Program-made: the position numbers and the translations under genes
NCBI RefSeq assembly: GCF_003591515.1
Contig: NZ_QZCG01000002.1
Span: 408,876-472,875, forward strand
Length of the DNA stretch: 64,000 nucleotides
Direction: 5' to 3'
From: Paracoccus onubensis
GTDB lineage: Bacteria; Pseudomonadota; Alphaproteobacteria; Rhodobacterales; Rhodobacteraceae
Part shown: piece by piece, positions 16,159 to 24,932 of the stretch
Layout: each line of letters opens with the position of its first letter
Numbering within the stretch: the first letter of the stretch is position 1
Notes under the pieces: generated by a model
What the model was told of the DNA's origin: nothing
Databases searched by the model: none
The model's input: only the letters and a program-made list of their open reading frames with translations

Positions 16159-17511
16159 ATGGCAAATGAAACAGAACACGACTGGTTGAAACGCATGTTC
16201 CCGCGCGGTCTCTATGGCCGGGCCGCATTGATCCTGTTTCTGCCGATCGTGGTGGTGACGCTGGTGGTCAGCATCATGTTTCTTCAGCGTCATTTCGAGG
16301 ACGTCGCCCAGCAGATGACCCGCAGCATGGCGCATGAGCTGGGCTTCGTCGCGACGCGGGTCGAGCGATCGGAGACCCCGCATGCCGCCTTGCTGGCGGC
16401 GCAGGCAGTTGTCGCGCCTTTGAGCCTGACGGTAGAGTTACCCGCTGCGGCTGCCGAACAAGACGCGCGCAAATTCTATGATTTTTCCGGTCGGGTCGTG
16501 ATCCGCGAGTTGCGAGCCGGCCTGCCAAAGGTGACCGCCATCGATCTGGCGGCGGATAACAAGCGCGTCGCGGTTACGATGTCGGGTAAATTCGGACCTT
16601 ACAATATTTCATTCGATCGCGAGCGGGTCAGTGCCTCGAACCCGCACCAGCTTCTGGTCCTGATGATTTTCACCTCTTTGCTGATGTCCGGCATCGCGAC
16701 GATTTTCCTGCGCAACCAGCTTCGCCCGATACGCCGCCTTGCCCGGGTGGCCGAAGCCTATGGCCGGGGGCGGGTCGAGCCTTATCGTCCCGGCGGCGCT
16801 ATCGAAATCCGCAGCGCAGGCACGGCATTCCTTGATATGCGCAGCAGGCTTGAGAGGCAAAATGAACAGCGCAAGATGATGCTGTCAGGTATCAGTCATG
16901 ACCTGCGCACGCCTTTGACGCGTTTGCGGCTGGGGCTGTCCATGTTGTCGCCGGGGATGGCGTCGGAACCCGATGATATCACAGCAATGGAAAAGGACAT
17001 CGCTGAGATGGATCGCATGTTGGATGCATTTCTGGATTATGCGCGGGACGATGCGCGGGAAAGCCCGGCAGAGGAGATCGATCCCTTTGAATTTTTGGGC
17101 GATATCGTGACGGCTGCGCAACGTGTTGGGCAGAATGTTCATCTGGCCGAATTTCAGGGGCGGTCGCAGCCGGTAAGCTGTCGTCCGGAAATGCTGCGGC
17201 GGGCGTTGGATAACCTTATCGGCAATGCCGTGCGCCATGGAACCAGCGTCGAGATCGATGCAGCGCTGGGGCCGCGCAGCCTGCGGATCGGGGTCGAGGA
17301 TGACGGGCCGGGAATCCCGGAAGAGGACATGGAGACGGCGATGCGTCCTTTTACCCAGCTTGACAGTTCGCGGAACCGTAATAGCGGGCAGGGGGCCGGG
17401 CTTGGATTGGCGATCGCTGCGGATGTCGTTCGCAGTCATGGCGGGCAGCTACGTCTGAGCCGGGGTGAAAAGCTTGGCGGGTTGCGGGCAGAGATCGTTA
17501 TCCCGCGGTAG
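16159..17511 (+). CDS. Membrane-bound sensor histidine kinase (EnvZ-like layout), orphan
   Basis: Senses a periplasmic or membrane signal and autophosphorylates on His247. Order: membrane helix 1 (about 22-42), a periplasmic domain (43-162), helix 2 (163-184), a HAMP segment (185-236), a dimerisation domain with the H-box SGISHDLRTPLTRLRLGL, and a catalytic domain with LDNLIGNAVRHG, VEDDGPGIPEEDM and GAGLGLAIAADVVRSHGG. The layout and the H-box fit OmpR-partner kinases of the EnvZ type. No response regulator gene adjoins it, which is unusual, so the partner must be encoded elsewhere. The C-terminus ends normally (EIVIPR). Confidence 0.9.
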   Translation: MANETEHDWLKRMFPRGLYGRAALILFLPIVVVTLVVSIMFLQRHFEDVAQQMTRSMAHELGFVATRVERSETPHAALLAAQAVVAPLSLTVELPAAAAEQDARKFYDFSGRVVIRELRAGLPKVTAIDLAADNKRVAVTMSGKFGPYNISFDRERVSASNPHQLLVLMIFTSLLMSGIATIFLRNQLRPIRRLARVAEAYGRGRVEPYRPGGAIEIRSAGTAFLDMRSRLERQNEQRKMMLSGISHDLRTPLTRLRLGLSMLSPGMASEPDDITAMEKDIAEMDRMLDAFLDYARDDARESPAEEIDPFEFLGDIVTAAQRVGQNVHLAEFQGRSQPVSCRPEMLRRALDNLIGNAVRHGTSVEIDAALGPRSLRIGVEDDGPGIPEEDMETAMRPFTQLDSSRNRNSGQGAGLGLAIAADVVRSHGGQLRLSRGEKLGGLRAEIVIPR

Positions 17512-17538
17512 CTTGCCGTCCGGAAGGTTTCCCGGATG

Positions 17539-18303
17539 TCACGCAGCTTCCGGCAGCTTTGCGCCGGTCATATAGGCGACCGCGTCGGACATGCTGTGGT
17601 CCTTGGGATTTATGACGCATAGTTTGCGGCCAAGCCGGTGGACATGGATCCGGTCCGCAACCTCGAAGACATGCGGCATGTTATGGCTGATCAGGATGAT
17701 CGATACCCCGCGCGAACGCACATCCTGAATAAGCTCCAGAACCTTGCGGCTTTCCTTGACGCCCAGCGCCGCAGTGGGTTCGTCCAGAATGATGACTTTC
17801 GATCCGAATGCCGCCGCACGCGCGACCGCCACGCCCTGCCGCTGACCGCCCGAAAGCGATTCAACCGGCTGATTGATGTTCTGAATGGTCATCAGCCCCA
17901 GTTCCGACAATTTGTCGCGGGCGAATTTCTCCATCTTCGGGCGGTCGAGCTTGCGCAGATATTTTCCCATCAGACCCGGCATGCGGATTTCCCGGCCCAT
18001 GAACATGTTGTCGGTGATCGATAAGGCGGGGGACATGGCCAATGTCTGGTAGACCGTTTCGATCCCGGCTTCGCGCGCGTCGATGGGCGATGCGAAGCGA
18101 ACTCTCTTTCCCTCCAGCCAGACTTCGCCCTCATCGGGGGTGATCGCGCCACACAGGGCTTTGATGATACTTGATTTTCCTGCTCCATTATCGCCGATAA
18201 CGGCCAGGATTTCACCCTTCATCAGATCGAAGTCGCTGTGATCGATCGCTGTGACCTTGCCATAGCGTTTGACGAGGTTCCTTCCCTTGAGAATGGGTTC
18301 CAT
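17539..18303 (-). CDS. frcA: Fructose-type sugar ABC transporter, ATP-binding protein FrcA
   Basis: Cytoplasmic ATPase of the frcBCA importer. It is a single ATPase domain of 254 residues, as in FrcA and unlike the double-domain RbsA type. Walker A is GDNGAGKSS (about 37-45), the signature is LSGGQRQGVAVARA, Walker B is VIILDEPTAALG and the H-loop is ISHNM. The start is the ATG at 18303, with AAAGGTGG just upstream; it shares one base with the TGA of the permease. Continuous frame upstream of this start is not protein-like. Confidence 0.92.
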   Translation of the reverse strand: MEPILKGRNLVKRYGKVTAIDHSDFDLMKGEILAVIGDNGAGKSSIIKALCGAITPDEGEVWLEGKRVRFASPIDAREAGIETVYQTLAMSPALSITDNMFMGREIRMPGLMGKYLRKLDRPKMEKFARDKLSELGLMTIQNINQPVESLSGGQRQGVAVARAAAFGSKVIILDEPTAALGVKESRKVLELIQDVRSRGVSIILISHNMPHVFEVADRIHVHRLGRKLCVINPKDHSMSDAVAYMTGAKLPEAA

Positions 18304-19370
18304 CACATTGCCACCTTTCTGATCCACTGGTCTACGGAAACCGCCCCGATGATCAATATGCCGATCAGCAGATAGGTCCATTGGGCATCCGCGCCCGCCA
18401 TGCGCAATCCAAGCTCGAACACGCCAACGATCAATGCGCCGAAAAATGCGCCAAGGATCGAGCCGCGTCCGCCGAATAGCGAGATACCTCCGATCACCAC
18501 GGCGGTGATAGACTGGATATTGCCCATCATTCCGGTCGTCGCGGAAGGTGAAATCGAACCGTAGCGGCCTATCATTGCCCAACCCGCCAGCCCGCAGATC
18601 AGACCAACCAGCATATAGACCGACATCAGCGTTCTGTGGACATTCACACCGGCCAGCTTTGCCGCCTCGGGATCGTCGCCAACCGCATAGACATGCCTTC
18701 CCCATGCGGTCGCGCGCAGGTAATAGGCCAGCGCCGCCACGATGACGACCATCATCACCACGCCAAGCGTCATGGTGGCGCCGCCAAGTTTGAACGTGTT
18801 GCCAAGGAATTGCAGGGATGGGGCGTTGGTTGCGATGTCCTGTGCGCGGATGGTTTCGTTAGCCGAATAAAGATAATTTGCTGCCAGCACGATCTGCCAC
18901 ATGCCAAGCGTCACGATGAACGGAGGCAGCTTGACCCGGCTGACCAGCCAGCCGCTGATCGCGCCGATGGCGGTGCCGATGCTCACGCCAAGCAATATCG
19001 AAATCGGGGCAGGGATCCCGTAGCGGAAGGTGAACTGCCCCATCAGTACCGAAGTAAAGACCGCAATCGCACCGACAGAAAGATCGATCCCGGCAGTCAG
19101 CACGACCAGCGATTGCGCCGCAGCCAGGACGCCAACGATCTGCACCTGCTGAAGGATCAGGGTAAGGGCATAGGCGGAAAAGAAATTGCTGCCGATCGCG
19201 ATGCCGAAGATGATGATCGAGGCCACAAGCACGATCAGCGGCACCAGCGAGGGAGTCATATGCAGCATATGCTGAAAATGACCAAGGGCTCCTTTCCTGT
19301 GATCATCGAATTTCGCTATATCCTGTGATGCCGACGTGACGACGGATTCGTAATTGTCGCTATTGGACAT
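18303..19370 (-). CDS. frcC: Fructose-type sugar ABC transporter, permease FrcC
   Basis: Inner-membrane channel subunit of the RbsC/FrcC family, 355 residues with about ten hydrophobic helices. A longer polar N-terminus (about 35 residues) precedes PSLVPLIVLVASIIIFGIAIGSNFFS. Hallmarks are VLTAGIDLSVGAI, a GWLVSRVKLPPFIVTLGMW segment and the C-terminal SITAVVIGGISLFGGRGSILG. It lies between frcB (96 bp upstream, with an intervening hairpin) and frcA (overlapping), in the order frcB-frcC-frcA known from Rhizobium and Rhodobacterales. Confidence 0.93.
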   Translation of the reverse strand: MSNSDNYESVVTSASQDIAKFDDHRKGALGHFQHMLHMTPSLVPLIVLVASIIIFGIAIGSNFFSAYALTLILQQVQIVGVLAAAQSLVVLTAGIDLSVGAIAVFTSVLMGQFTFRYGIPAPISILLGVSIGTAIGAISGWLVSRVKLPPFIVTLGMWQIVLAANYLYSANETIRAQDIATNAPSLQFLGNTFKLGGATMTLGVVMMVVIVAALAYYLRATAWGRHVYAVGDDPEAAKLAGVNVHRTLMSVYMLVGLICGLAGWAMIGRYGSISPSATTGMMGNIQSITAVVIGGISLFGGRGSILGAFFGALIVGVFELGLRMAGADAQWTYLLIGILIIGAVSVDQWIRKVAM

Positions 19371-19420
19371 AGACCTCTCCTTGGTCGAAGTGGCGGGCTT
19401 GCGGCGAATATCGCGGGAAA

Positions 19421-19438
19421 GAGGCGGTGCGCCGCCTC
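19421..19438 (-). terminator. frcB-frcC intercistronic hairpin
   Basis: A perfect 7-bp stem GAGGCGG/CCGCCTC with a 4-nt loop sits in the 96-bp gap after frcB. There is no T tract. Such hairpins protect or attenuate the message so that the binding protein is made in excess over the membrane parts; that role here is inferred. Confidence 0.55.
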
Positions 19439-19466
19439 GAACCGTTATGATTGCTGCGTGACGGCA

Positions 19467-20495
19467 TCAGCCCCAGCAAAGATCCTTGCCTTCGGTGACC
19501 GGGATCGAGTCAAGTCCCTCGACTGGGCTGTCGGTTACAAGCTTGACGCCGGTATCGAAGAAATTCTTGCCGTCGCTTGCCTCGGGCTTGGTGCCGTCAT
19601 TCGCGAATGCCGCAATTGCTTCGATCCCTTTCGAGGCCATCAGCAGCGGATATTGCTGAGCAGTGGCACCGATGATTCCCGCTTCGACATTGGCGACGCC
19701 GGGGCAGCCGCCATCGACGGAAACGATGGTCACCTCACCTTCGCGCCCGACGGATTTCAACGCCTCATATGCGCCAGCGGCTGCCGGTTCGTTGACCGTA
19801 TAGACCAGATCGATAAAGGGCTCCTGGGCGAGCAGATTCTCCAGTGCCTTGCGGCCGCCTTCCTCGTTGCCCTGCGTGACGTCGTGTCCGACGATGCGCG
19901 GATCCTCTTCGTCGCCCCATTTATTAGGATCGCCGACATCGATTCCGAAACCGGTCAGGAATCCCTGATTCCTCAGCACATCGACACTGGGTTGCGAGAT
20001 ATCGATATTCAGCATGGCGATCTTGGCATCCTCGGCCTTGTCGCCCAGGCTTTCCTTGGCCCATTTTCCGATCATTTCGCCGGCAAGGAAATTATCCGTG
20101 GCAAATGTCATATCCGCCGCGTCCACCGGATCAAGCGGGGTGTCGAGCGCAATGACCAGCAGCCCCGCGTCACGCGCCTGCTGGACCGGCCCGACAATGG
20201 CAGAGCTGTTGGACGGGGTGATCAGGATGCCCTTCGCGCCATTGGCGATGCAGGTTTCGATGGCCGCGACCTGGGTTTCATTGTCGCCATCAATCCTGCC
20301 CGCGAAATTGCTGAGTTCGACCCCCAGTTCCTTGGCTTTCTCGGTCGCACCCTCGCGCATCTTCACGAAGAACGGGTTCGTGTCGGTCTTGGTGATCAGG
20401 CATGCCTTTACCGGCTCCTGAGCCATGGCAAGGCCCGTTCCGGCCGCAAGAACGGAAGCGGCGACGGTCATGCGCAGCATGGCGGTTCTGTACAT
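19467..20495 (-). CDS. frcB: Fructose ABC transporter periplasmic binding protein FrcB
   Basis: Captures fructose (the Rhizobium protein also binds ribose and mannose) in the periplasm. The 342-residue protein has a signal peptide ending at AMA (about residue 25) and the body [78 protein letters not shown] and [13 protein letters not shown]. These blocks match FrcB of Sinorhizobium closely, as I recall it. It is the first gene of frcBCA and divergent from a ROK regulator. No fructokinase gene follows in the window. Confidence 0.94.
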   Translation of the reverse strand: MYRTAMLRMTVAASVLAAGTGLAMAQEPVKACLITKTDTNPFFVKMREGATEKAKELGVELSNFAGRIDGDNETQVAAIETCIANGAKGILITPSNSSAIVGPVQQARDAGLLVIALDTPLDPVDAADMTFATDNFLAGEMIGKWAKESLGDKAEDAKIAMLNIDISQPSVDVLRNQGFLTGFGIDVGDPNKWGDEEDPRIVGHDVTQGNEEGGRKALENLLAQEPFIDLVYTVNEPAAAGAYEALKSVGREGEVTIVSVDGGCPGVANVEAGIIGATAQQYPLLMASKGIEAIAAFANDGTKPEASDGKNFFDTGVKLVTDSPVEGLDSIPVTEGKDLCWG

Positions 20496-20575
20496 CTGTA
20501 ACTCTCCTCCTATACGCCCGGGCGGTCATCCCGGCCTTCGTTATGTAGCCACCGCAAACAGGTGCTTGTCAATAA

Positions 20576-20603
20576 CTCAATTTGATTTAATAATTGATTT
20601 GAG
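20576..20603. promoter_or_regulatory. Candidate FrcR operator between frcB and frcR
   Basis: A 28-bp imperfect palindrome with perfect outer arms CTCAA and TTGAG and an AT-rich core holding two copies of TTGATTT. It is the only AT-rich symmetric element in the 119-bp divergent gap, ending 11 bp before the regulator start, where an autoregulating ROK repressor would bind. Confidence 0.5.
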
Positions 20604-20614
20604 AGGAGCCCTCA

Positions 20615-21727
20615 ATGTCACAAACCGGATCAAATAACGGCAATCTGAGCGAGAATGAAAAGGCGATCCTGTCGTTGATCCGCAAGAACGGGCCGATGCC
20701 GCGCACGGCCCTGGCGCATGCTGTCGGGGTTTCGGCACAGGCAATGACAAACCTTATCAAAAGATTGATAGATAAGAGATTTGTTAACGAACGGGAAGCC
20801 GTTCGCGGTAAGGTGGGTCAGCCGTCCACACCGTTGGAACTGAACCCTGAAGGCGCCTATTTTCTGGGGCTGAAGCTGGGTCGCCGTCTGATCGAACTGG
20901 CGCTCATGGATTTTTCGGGGCGGATCATCCTGCACCGACAGGAGGTACAGGGTATTCATCAGCCAGATAGAGTTATTGACTTCGCCCGGCGCGGAATCGA
21001 GACATTTCGTGCCAGTCTGCCGGAAACGGGACAGCAACGAATCGCCGGGCTTGGCATTGCGACCCCGTTCAGGCTTTGGGATTGGGGCGAAGACATGGCG
21101 GCATGGAAGGATTGCGATCTTCAGGGTGAACTGGCCCGTGATCTGCCATTTCCCGTCATCCTCGAAAATGACGCTACGACTGCCTGTGCGGCGGAACTGA
21201 TCTTCGGGCGCAAGGATTTACCGGCGGATTTTCTGCATTTCTACATCGCGCATTTTCCGGGCGGTGGCATCGTTCTGGATGGCAATCTGCGTTTCGGCCC
21301 AAAACGGAACGCGGCGGCGGTTGGATCCATGTCGCTGCCGGGTGGCGGGCAACTGATAGACCACGCCGCCGTCGCCATTCTGGAGCGTCGCTTGGGGCGG
21401 TCCCTGCCGCCGGATGACGCGGGTTGGGATCCGCCTGAAAAGCTCGAGGCGGAATGGGCGGATCAGGCGGGCAGGGGACTGGCTCATGTTGCGCTTGCCG
21501 CCGTATCGCTTGTGGATTTGCCGCTGATTATCATCGATGGGGCGATCCCTGCGGCGACCCGGACAGGATTGGTCGAGGCGACAAGGCGGGCTTTGGCCGA
21601 ACTTCCCACCGAGGGAATCGATCTGCCCGATGTGATAGCGGGCAGCCTTGGGCGCAGCGCCCGGGTGTTGGGGGCCGCTGCTCTGCCATTGTCGCATTTC
21701 TTTCAGGCCAATGGCCGATTGCTGTAA
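20615..21727 (+). CDS. frcR: ROK-family transcriptional regulator of the fructose transporter
   Basis: DNA-binding regulator, 370 residues. An N-terminal MarR-like winged helix (about residues 12-62: LIRKNGPMPRTALAHAVGVSAQAMTNLIKRL) precedes a ROK sugar-kinase-like domain (GLKLGRRLIELALMDFSGRI, LENDATTACAAELIFGR, YIAHFPGGGIVLDGNL). The typical ROK zinc motif with clustered cysteines is not visible, and the catalytic Asp block is altered, so it should sense a sugar rather than phosphorylate it. It is divergent from frcB, with a palindrome between them. The start ATG is preceded by GAGGAG. Confidence 0.88.
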   Translation: MSQTGSNNGNLSENEKAILSLIRKNGPMPRTALAHAVGVSAQAMTNLIKRLIDKRFVNEREAVRGKVGQPSTPLELNPEGAYFLGLKLGRRLIELALMDFSGRIILHRQEVQGIHQPDRVIDFARRGIETFRASLPETGQQRIAGLGIATPFRLWDWGEDMAAWKDCDLQGELARDLPFPVILENDATTACAAELIFGRKDLPADFLHFYIAHFPGGGIVLDGNLRFGPKRNAAAVGSMSLPGGGQLIDHAAVAILERRLGRSLPPDDAGWDPPEKLEAEWADQAGRGLAHVALAAVSLVDLPLIIIDGAIPAATRTGLVEATRRALAELPTEGIDLPDVIAGSLGRSARVLGAAALPLSHFFQANGRLL

Positions 21728-21798
21728 GGCGGTCCCCGATATGACGGCGCATCACCTTGCTCTGGCGGCGACCATTGCGTGATATCTGAACCCGATGT

Positions 21799-22191
21799 TT
21801 ATTCGTCGGATTCCGAATTCTCGGCTGTTTCGGGTGATCGGCGTTGCCGCAACGACTCGGGAAGTTGGGCTGATCCTTCGCTCCGGTCCCGATGCAGCGC
21901 AGCGCGGCCCAGCAGCATCAGGGTGACCGGCGCAGTTATCAGGATGGCGAACGCAATCACCAGTTCATGCAGGATAATTCTTCCTTCCACCTGAGTGGCC
22001 AATAGCAGCGATCCCAGCACGATGCCGCCCATACCCCAGCTTGTGGCAAGCGTAGGCGCGTGAAGCCGGTCATAGAAATTGCCCAGTCGCAGAAAGCCGA
22101 TTGCGCCGATCAGGGTCAGGGTCGCGCCAAGCATGACCAGAAACGCGATCGGCAGTGCCAGCCATAAGGGGATCGCAGCAAGCGGCGTCAT
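21799..22191 (-). CDS. mnhG: Multisubunit cation/proton antiporter subunit G (MnhG/PhaG)
   Basis: Small membrane subunit of the Mrp-type antiporter. Three hydrophobic helices and the family block [28 protein letters not shown] identify it. The C-terminus carries a charged tail of about 25 residues. The start overlaps the stop of mnhF by ATGA. It is the last gene of the operon and convergent with the ROK regulator gene. Confidence 0.93.
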   Translation of the reverse strand: MTPLAAIPLWLALPIAFLVMLGATLTLIGAIGFLRLGNFYDRLHAPTLATSWGMGGIVLGSLLLATQVEGRIILHELVIAFAILITAPVTLMLLGRAALHRDRSEGSAQLPESLRQRRSPETAENSESDE

Positions 22192-22469
22192 TCGATCACC
22201 TCCCCGCGGAACAGGAATTTCGCCAGGGCGATCGATGAAACGAAACCCATCGCCGCCACGATCATTGCCGCTTCGAAAAAGAACATCGTGCCAAGCTGCA
22301 TGCCCGTGACAAGAAACACCAGCATCACGATGATATAAAGCGCATCAAGAGCCAGAACACGATCCTGCGCACGTGGGCCGCGCAGGATGCGGACGCCCGC
22401 AACGCATGCGGCGAGGGATAAAACCAGCTGAGCATAACCCAGCGCGAAGGTCAGGATCGCTGCGCTCAT
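22188..22469 (-). CDS. mnhF: Multisubunit cation/proton antiporter subunit F (MnhF/PhaF)
   Basis: A 93-residue membrane protein with three helices. Diagnostic is [28 protein letters not shown], the conserved RGP...D-R segment of subunit F. It overlaps both neighbours by 4 nt, so translation is coupled through the EFG genes. Confidence 0.93.
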   Translation of the reverse strand: MSAAILTFALGYAQLVLSLAACVAGVRILRGPRAQDRVLALDALYIIVMLVFLVTGMQLGTMFFFEAAMIVAAMGFVSSIALAKFLFRGEVIE

Positions 22470-22951
22470 TCGAAGAGCTCCTTGAGCAATGGTTCATAGG
22501 TATTGCAGATTATGTCCAGATATCGCTCATGTTCGGATGCATCGAAGATGTGCAGTGTCAGTGTCTCGGTCTCGCGCACATATTCAAGCCATGCGGTGCC
22601 GGGCGTTGCCGTCAGGATGATGGCGAGTGTCGAAAGCGCCGTTCTGCTTTGTATCGTCAGCGGGACCTCGATGAATTCCGATTTTCGGCCTGACCAGCCC
22701 TCGGTCAGAATTTGCCGGGTCACGGCGATGTTGGAACGGATGATATCGACGAAGAATATCGCGATCAGCCGGGGGATCACGCGCCAGCCTCGGAACTGCG
22801 GCGTTTCCGGCTGCAGCGCATGGGCAGCCTTTCCCGCGAGCAATGCAATTGCGCTGCCAAGGATGAAGTGACCCAGCGAGAAGCGCGTCAGCATCATCCA
22901 CAGCAGAACGAGAAGAAACGAAAACAGGGGATAGACGAGAATTCGGCTCAT
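22466..22951 (-). CDS. mnhE: Multisubunit cation/proton antiporter subunit E (MnhE/PhaE)
   Basis: A 161-residue protein with two or three N-terminal helices ([27 protein letters not shown]) and a cytoplasmic domain carrying [10 protein letters not shown] and the family motif [12 protein letters not shown], followed by [10 protein letters not shown]. It overlaps mnhD and mnhF by ATGA junctions. Confidence 0.93.
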   Translation of the reverse strand: MSRILVYPLFSFLLVLLWMMLTRFSLGHFILGSAIALLAGKAAHALQPETPQFRGWRVIPRLIAIFFVDIIRSNIAVTRQILTEGWSGRKSEFIEVPLTIQSRTALSTLAIILTATPGTAWLEYVRETETLTLHIFDASEHERYLDIICNTYEPLLKELFE

Positions 22952-24588
22952 GGCTGACCATCCGTTTTGGCAGAGGTGTTGGTGACAGCAGGACGGGCCG
23001 CGAAGACACCGTAGGCATAAGCGGATGTTTCATGAAGCGCCACAGCGGTGCCGGCAGTGTAGCGCAGAGTCGCCTCTGCCTTCACGGTCATCATGCAAAG
23101 CGCCGCAGCAAGCGCCAGCACTGGTGCAATTTCCAGAGCCATGAGTTGGGACGGGTTTTCTTCGTTGGTCCAGAAGGTCTGGATGCCGATCCGCACAAGG
23201 CCGATCAGTGCTGCGAGTCCCGATAGAAGCAAAAGCGCTATGCTGCCCCAGGCAATCGCCCCCCAGATGCCAGTGACTGCGATAAGCCCCTGAATCATGG
23301 CGACCTTGCCAATGAAACCGGGCAGCGGCGGTAACCCTGCCAAAAACAGGACTGCGACGATGAAACCGCCGGCCAGAAGCGGCAGCCCATAGCCGATGCG
23401 CGGCCCCTCGGTTACGGAATCGTCTTCGACCGGCTGCGCATCCATTCCATAGGCATCTGCGGTCAGAGCCAGAAGGGCGGCGATCCCACCATCCTTGCGT
23501 TCCATGGGTTCGACCAGAAGAAACAAGGCGCCGGTCGCCAATGTCGAGCCGATCATATAGTAAAGCGCTCCGGCCAGCATCGCTTCACCGCCGCCCAACA
23601 GGGCAAAGCCAATCACGATCAGCAGAGAACCTGATGAAATCAGCACGGTATTGGCGGCAATTCGTCCGATATTCTGCGCGGCAAGGATCCCAAGCAGCCC
23701 AAAGATCATCGTCGCCATTCCCAGCGCGATGAGGACCGAGGCGCCAAACCCCGCCGATGGTCCTCCGGTCGTTCCGAACATCAACAGCGAAAGGCGCAGG
23801 ATGGCGTAGATGCCGACCTTGGTCATGATCGCGAACATGGCTCCGATCGGGGCAGCGGCCGCCATATATGTCGAGGGAAGCCAGAATGAAAGCGGCCAGC
23901 TGCCCGCCTTGACAAGAAAGGCCACACCCAGAATTGCGAAGGCGGCATGCAGAAGCGGCCGGTCAGCAGGCGCGACCTGGGATATCATATTCGCCAGATG
24001 AGCCATATTCAGCGTTCCGGTGACGCCGTAAATCAGGCTGACCCCGATCAGGAATAACAGTGAAGCGGTAAGGTTGATGGCGATATAATGGAAGCCCGCC
24101 CGCACCCGGACCTGGCCCGAACCGTGCAGCAACAGCCCGTAGGATGCGGCAAGAAGCACCTCGAAGAAAACGAAAAGATTGAACAGATCCCCGGTGAGGA
24201 AGGCGCCGTTCAGCCCTACAAGCAGGAATTGGAATAGCGAGTAGAAATATGTCCCCTGCCGGTGCCAGCCTGCGCGGGCATAGATAAGCGATACCGTTGC
24301 CAGAAACGCGGTAAGCACCAGCATCATGGCGGATAGCCGGTCAAGGACCAGCACGATCCCCATTGGCGCTTCCCAATTGCCAAGCAGATAGAAGGTGATA
24401 CCTTCGCCACCGGTCTCTGCGCCGGTCTTGGCGCGGATGACCAGCTGAATCGCGATGAAAAGCTGTGCCAGAATCGACGAAAGGCTGATCCAGAATTTCA
24501 CCACGCGCTGCCGGTCATCATAAAGAAGCATGAGCGCGCCGGCCACGAATGGAATCAGGATCGGTGCGATGATGAGATGCTGGTTCAT
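22948..24588 (-). CDS. mnhD: Multisubunit cation/proton antiporter subunit D (MnhD/PhaD)
   Basis: Large proton-channel-like membrane subunit homologous to complex I NuoL/M/N, 546 residues with about 14 helices. Blocks such as DLFNLFVFFEVLLAASYGLLL and the helix-breaking KAGSWPLSFWLPSTYMAAAAPIGAMFAIMTKVGIYA carry the conserved Lys and Glu residues of the proton path. The true start is the ATG at 24588, overlapping the mnhC stop (ATGA). The open frame extends further upstream but is not protein-like there. The association with C, E, F and G subunits rules out a complex I gene. Confidence 0.93.
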   Translation of the reverse strand: MNQHLIIAPILIPFVAGALMLLYDDRQRVVKFWISLSSILAQLFIAIQLVIRAKTGAETGGEGITFYLLGNWEAPMGIVLVLDRLSAMMLVLTAFLATVSLIYARAGWHRQGTYFYSLFQFLLVGLNGAFLTGDLFNLFVFFEVLLAASYGLLLHGSGQVRVRAGFHYIAINLTASLLFLIGVSLIYGVTGTLNMAHLANMISQVAPADRPLLHAAFAILGVAFLVKAGSWPLSFWLPSTYMAAAAPIGAMFAIMTKVGIYAILRLSLLMFGTTGGPSAGFGASVLIALGMATMIFGLLGILAAQNIGRIAANTVLISSGSLLIVIGFALLGGGEAMLAGALYYMIGSTLATGALFLLVEPMERKDGGIAALLALTADAYGMDAQPVEDDSVTEGPRIGYGLPLLAGGFIVAVLFLAGLPPLPGFIGKVAMIQGLIAVTGIWGAIAWGSIALLLLSGLAALIGLVRIGIQTFWTNEENPSQLMALEIAPVLALAAALCMMTVKAEATLRYTAGTAVALHETSAYAYGVFAARPAVTNTSAKTDGQP

Positions 24589-24932
24589 GCCTCGCTCTTT
24601 TCCTTTCCGTTGACGTGATCGGTGCCTGTCAGGCCGCGCAGGCCGATCAGCACCACCAGAAACAGTGCCGTGGTCGCGAAGCTGATGACGATGGCGGTCA
24701 GCACCAGCGCCTGCGGAACCGGATCGGCGTAAAGCGTCGGATCGACAAAGCCTCCCTTGGGCATGATCGGCGGCGCGCCCGGTGTCAGCCTGCCCATTGA
24801 GAATATGAACAGATTGACTGCATAGGAAAGCAGGCACAGCCCGACGATGACCTGAAAGCTGCGCGGTCGCAGGATCAGCCAGATGCCCGATGCGGCAAGA
24901 ACTCCGATGGCGCCGGAGAGGATCAGTTCCAT
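24585..24932 (-). CDS. mnhC: Multisubunit cation/proton antiporter subunit C (MnhC/PhaC)
   Basis: NuoK-like small membrane subunit, 115 residues with three helices. GLCLLSYAVNLFIFSMG and DPVPQALVLTAIVISFATTALFLVVLIGL are the family signature; DP-PQALVLTAIVI is typical of MrpC. Its start lies inside the last codons of the fused AB gene (10-nt overlap). Confidence 0.94.
   Translation of the reverse strand: MELILSGAIGVLAASGIWLILRPRSFQVIVGLCLLSYAVNLFIFSMGRLTPGAPPIMPKGGFVDPTLYADPVPQALVLTAIVISFATTALFLVVLIGLRGLTGTDHVNGKEKSEA

Noticed and set aside
17539..18705. A longer FrcA with about 134 extra N-terminal residues
   Set aside because: The added part lies inside the permease gene, is rich in Arg, Gly and Trp, and a good start with a ribosome-binding site exists at 18303.
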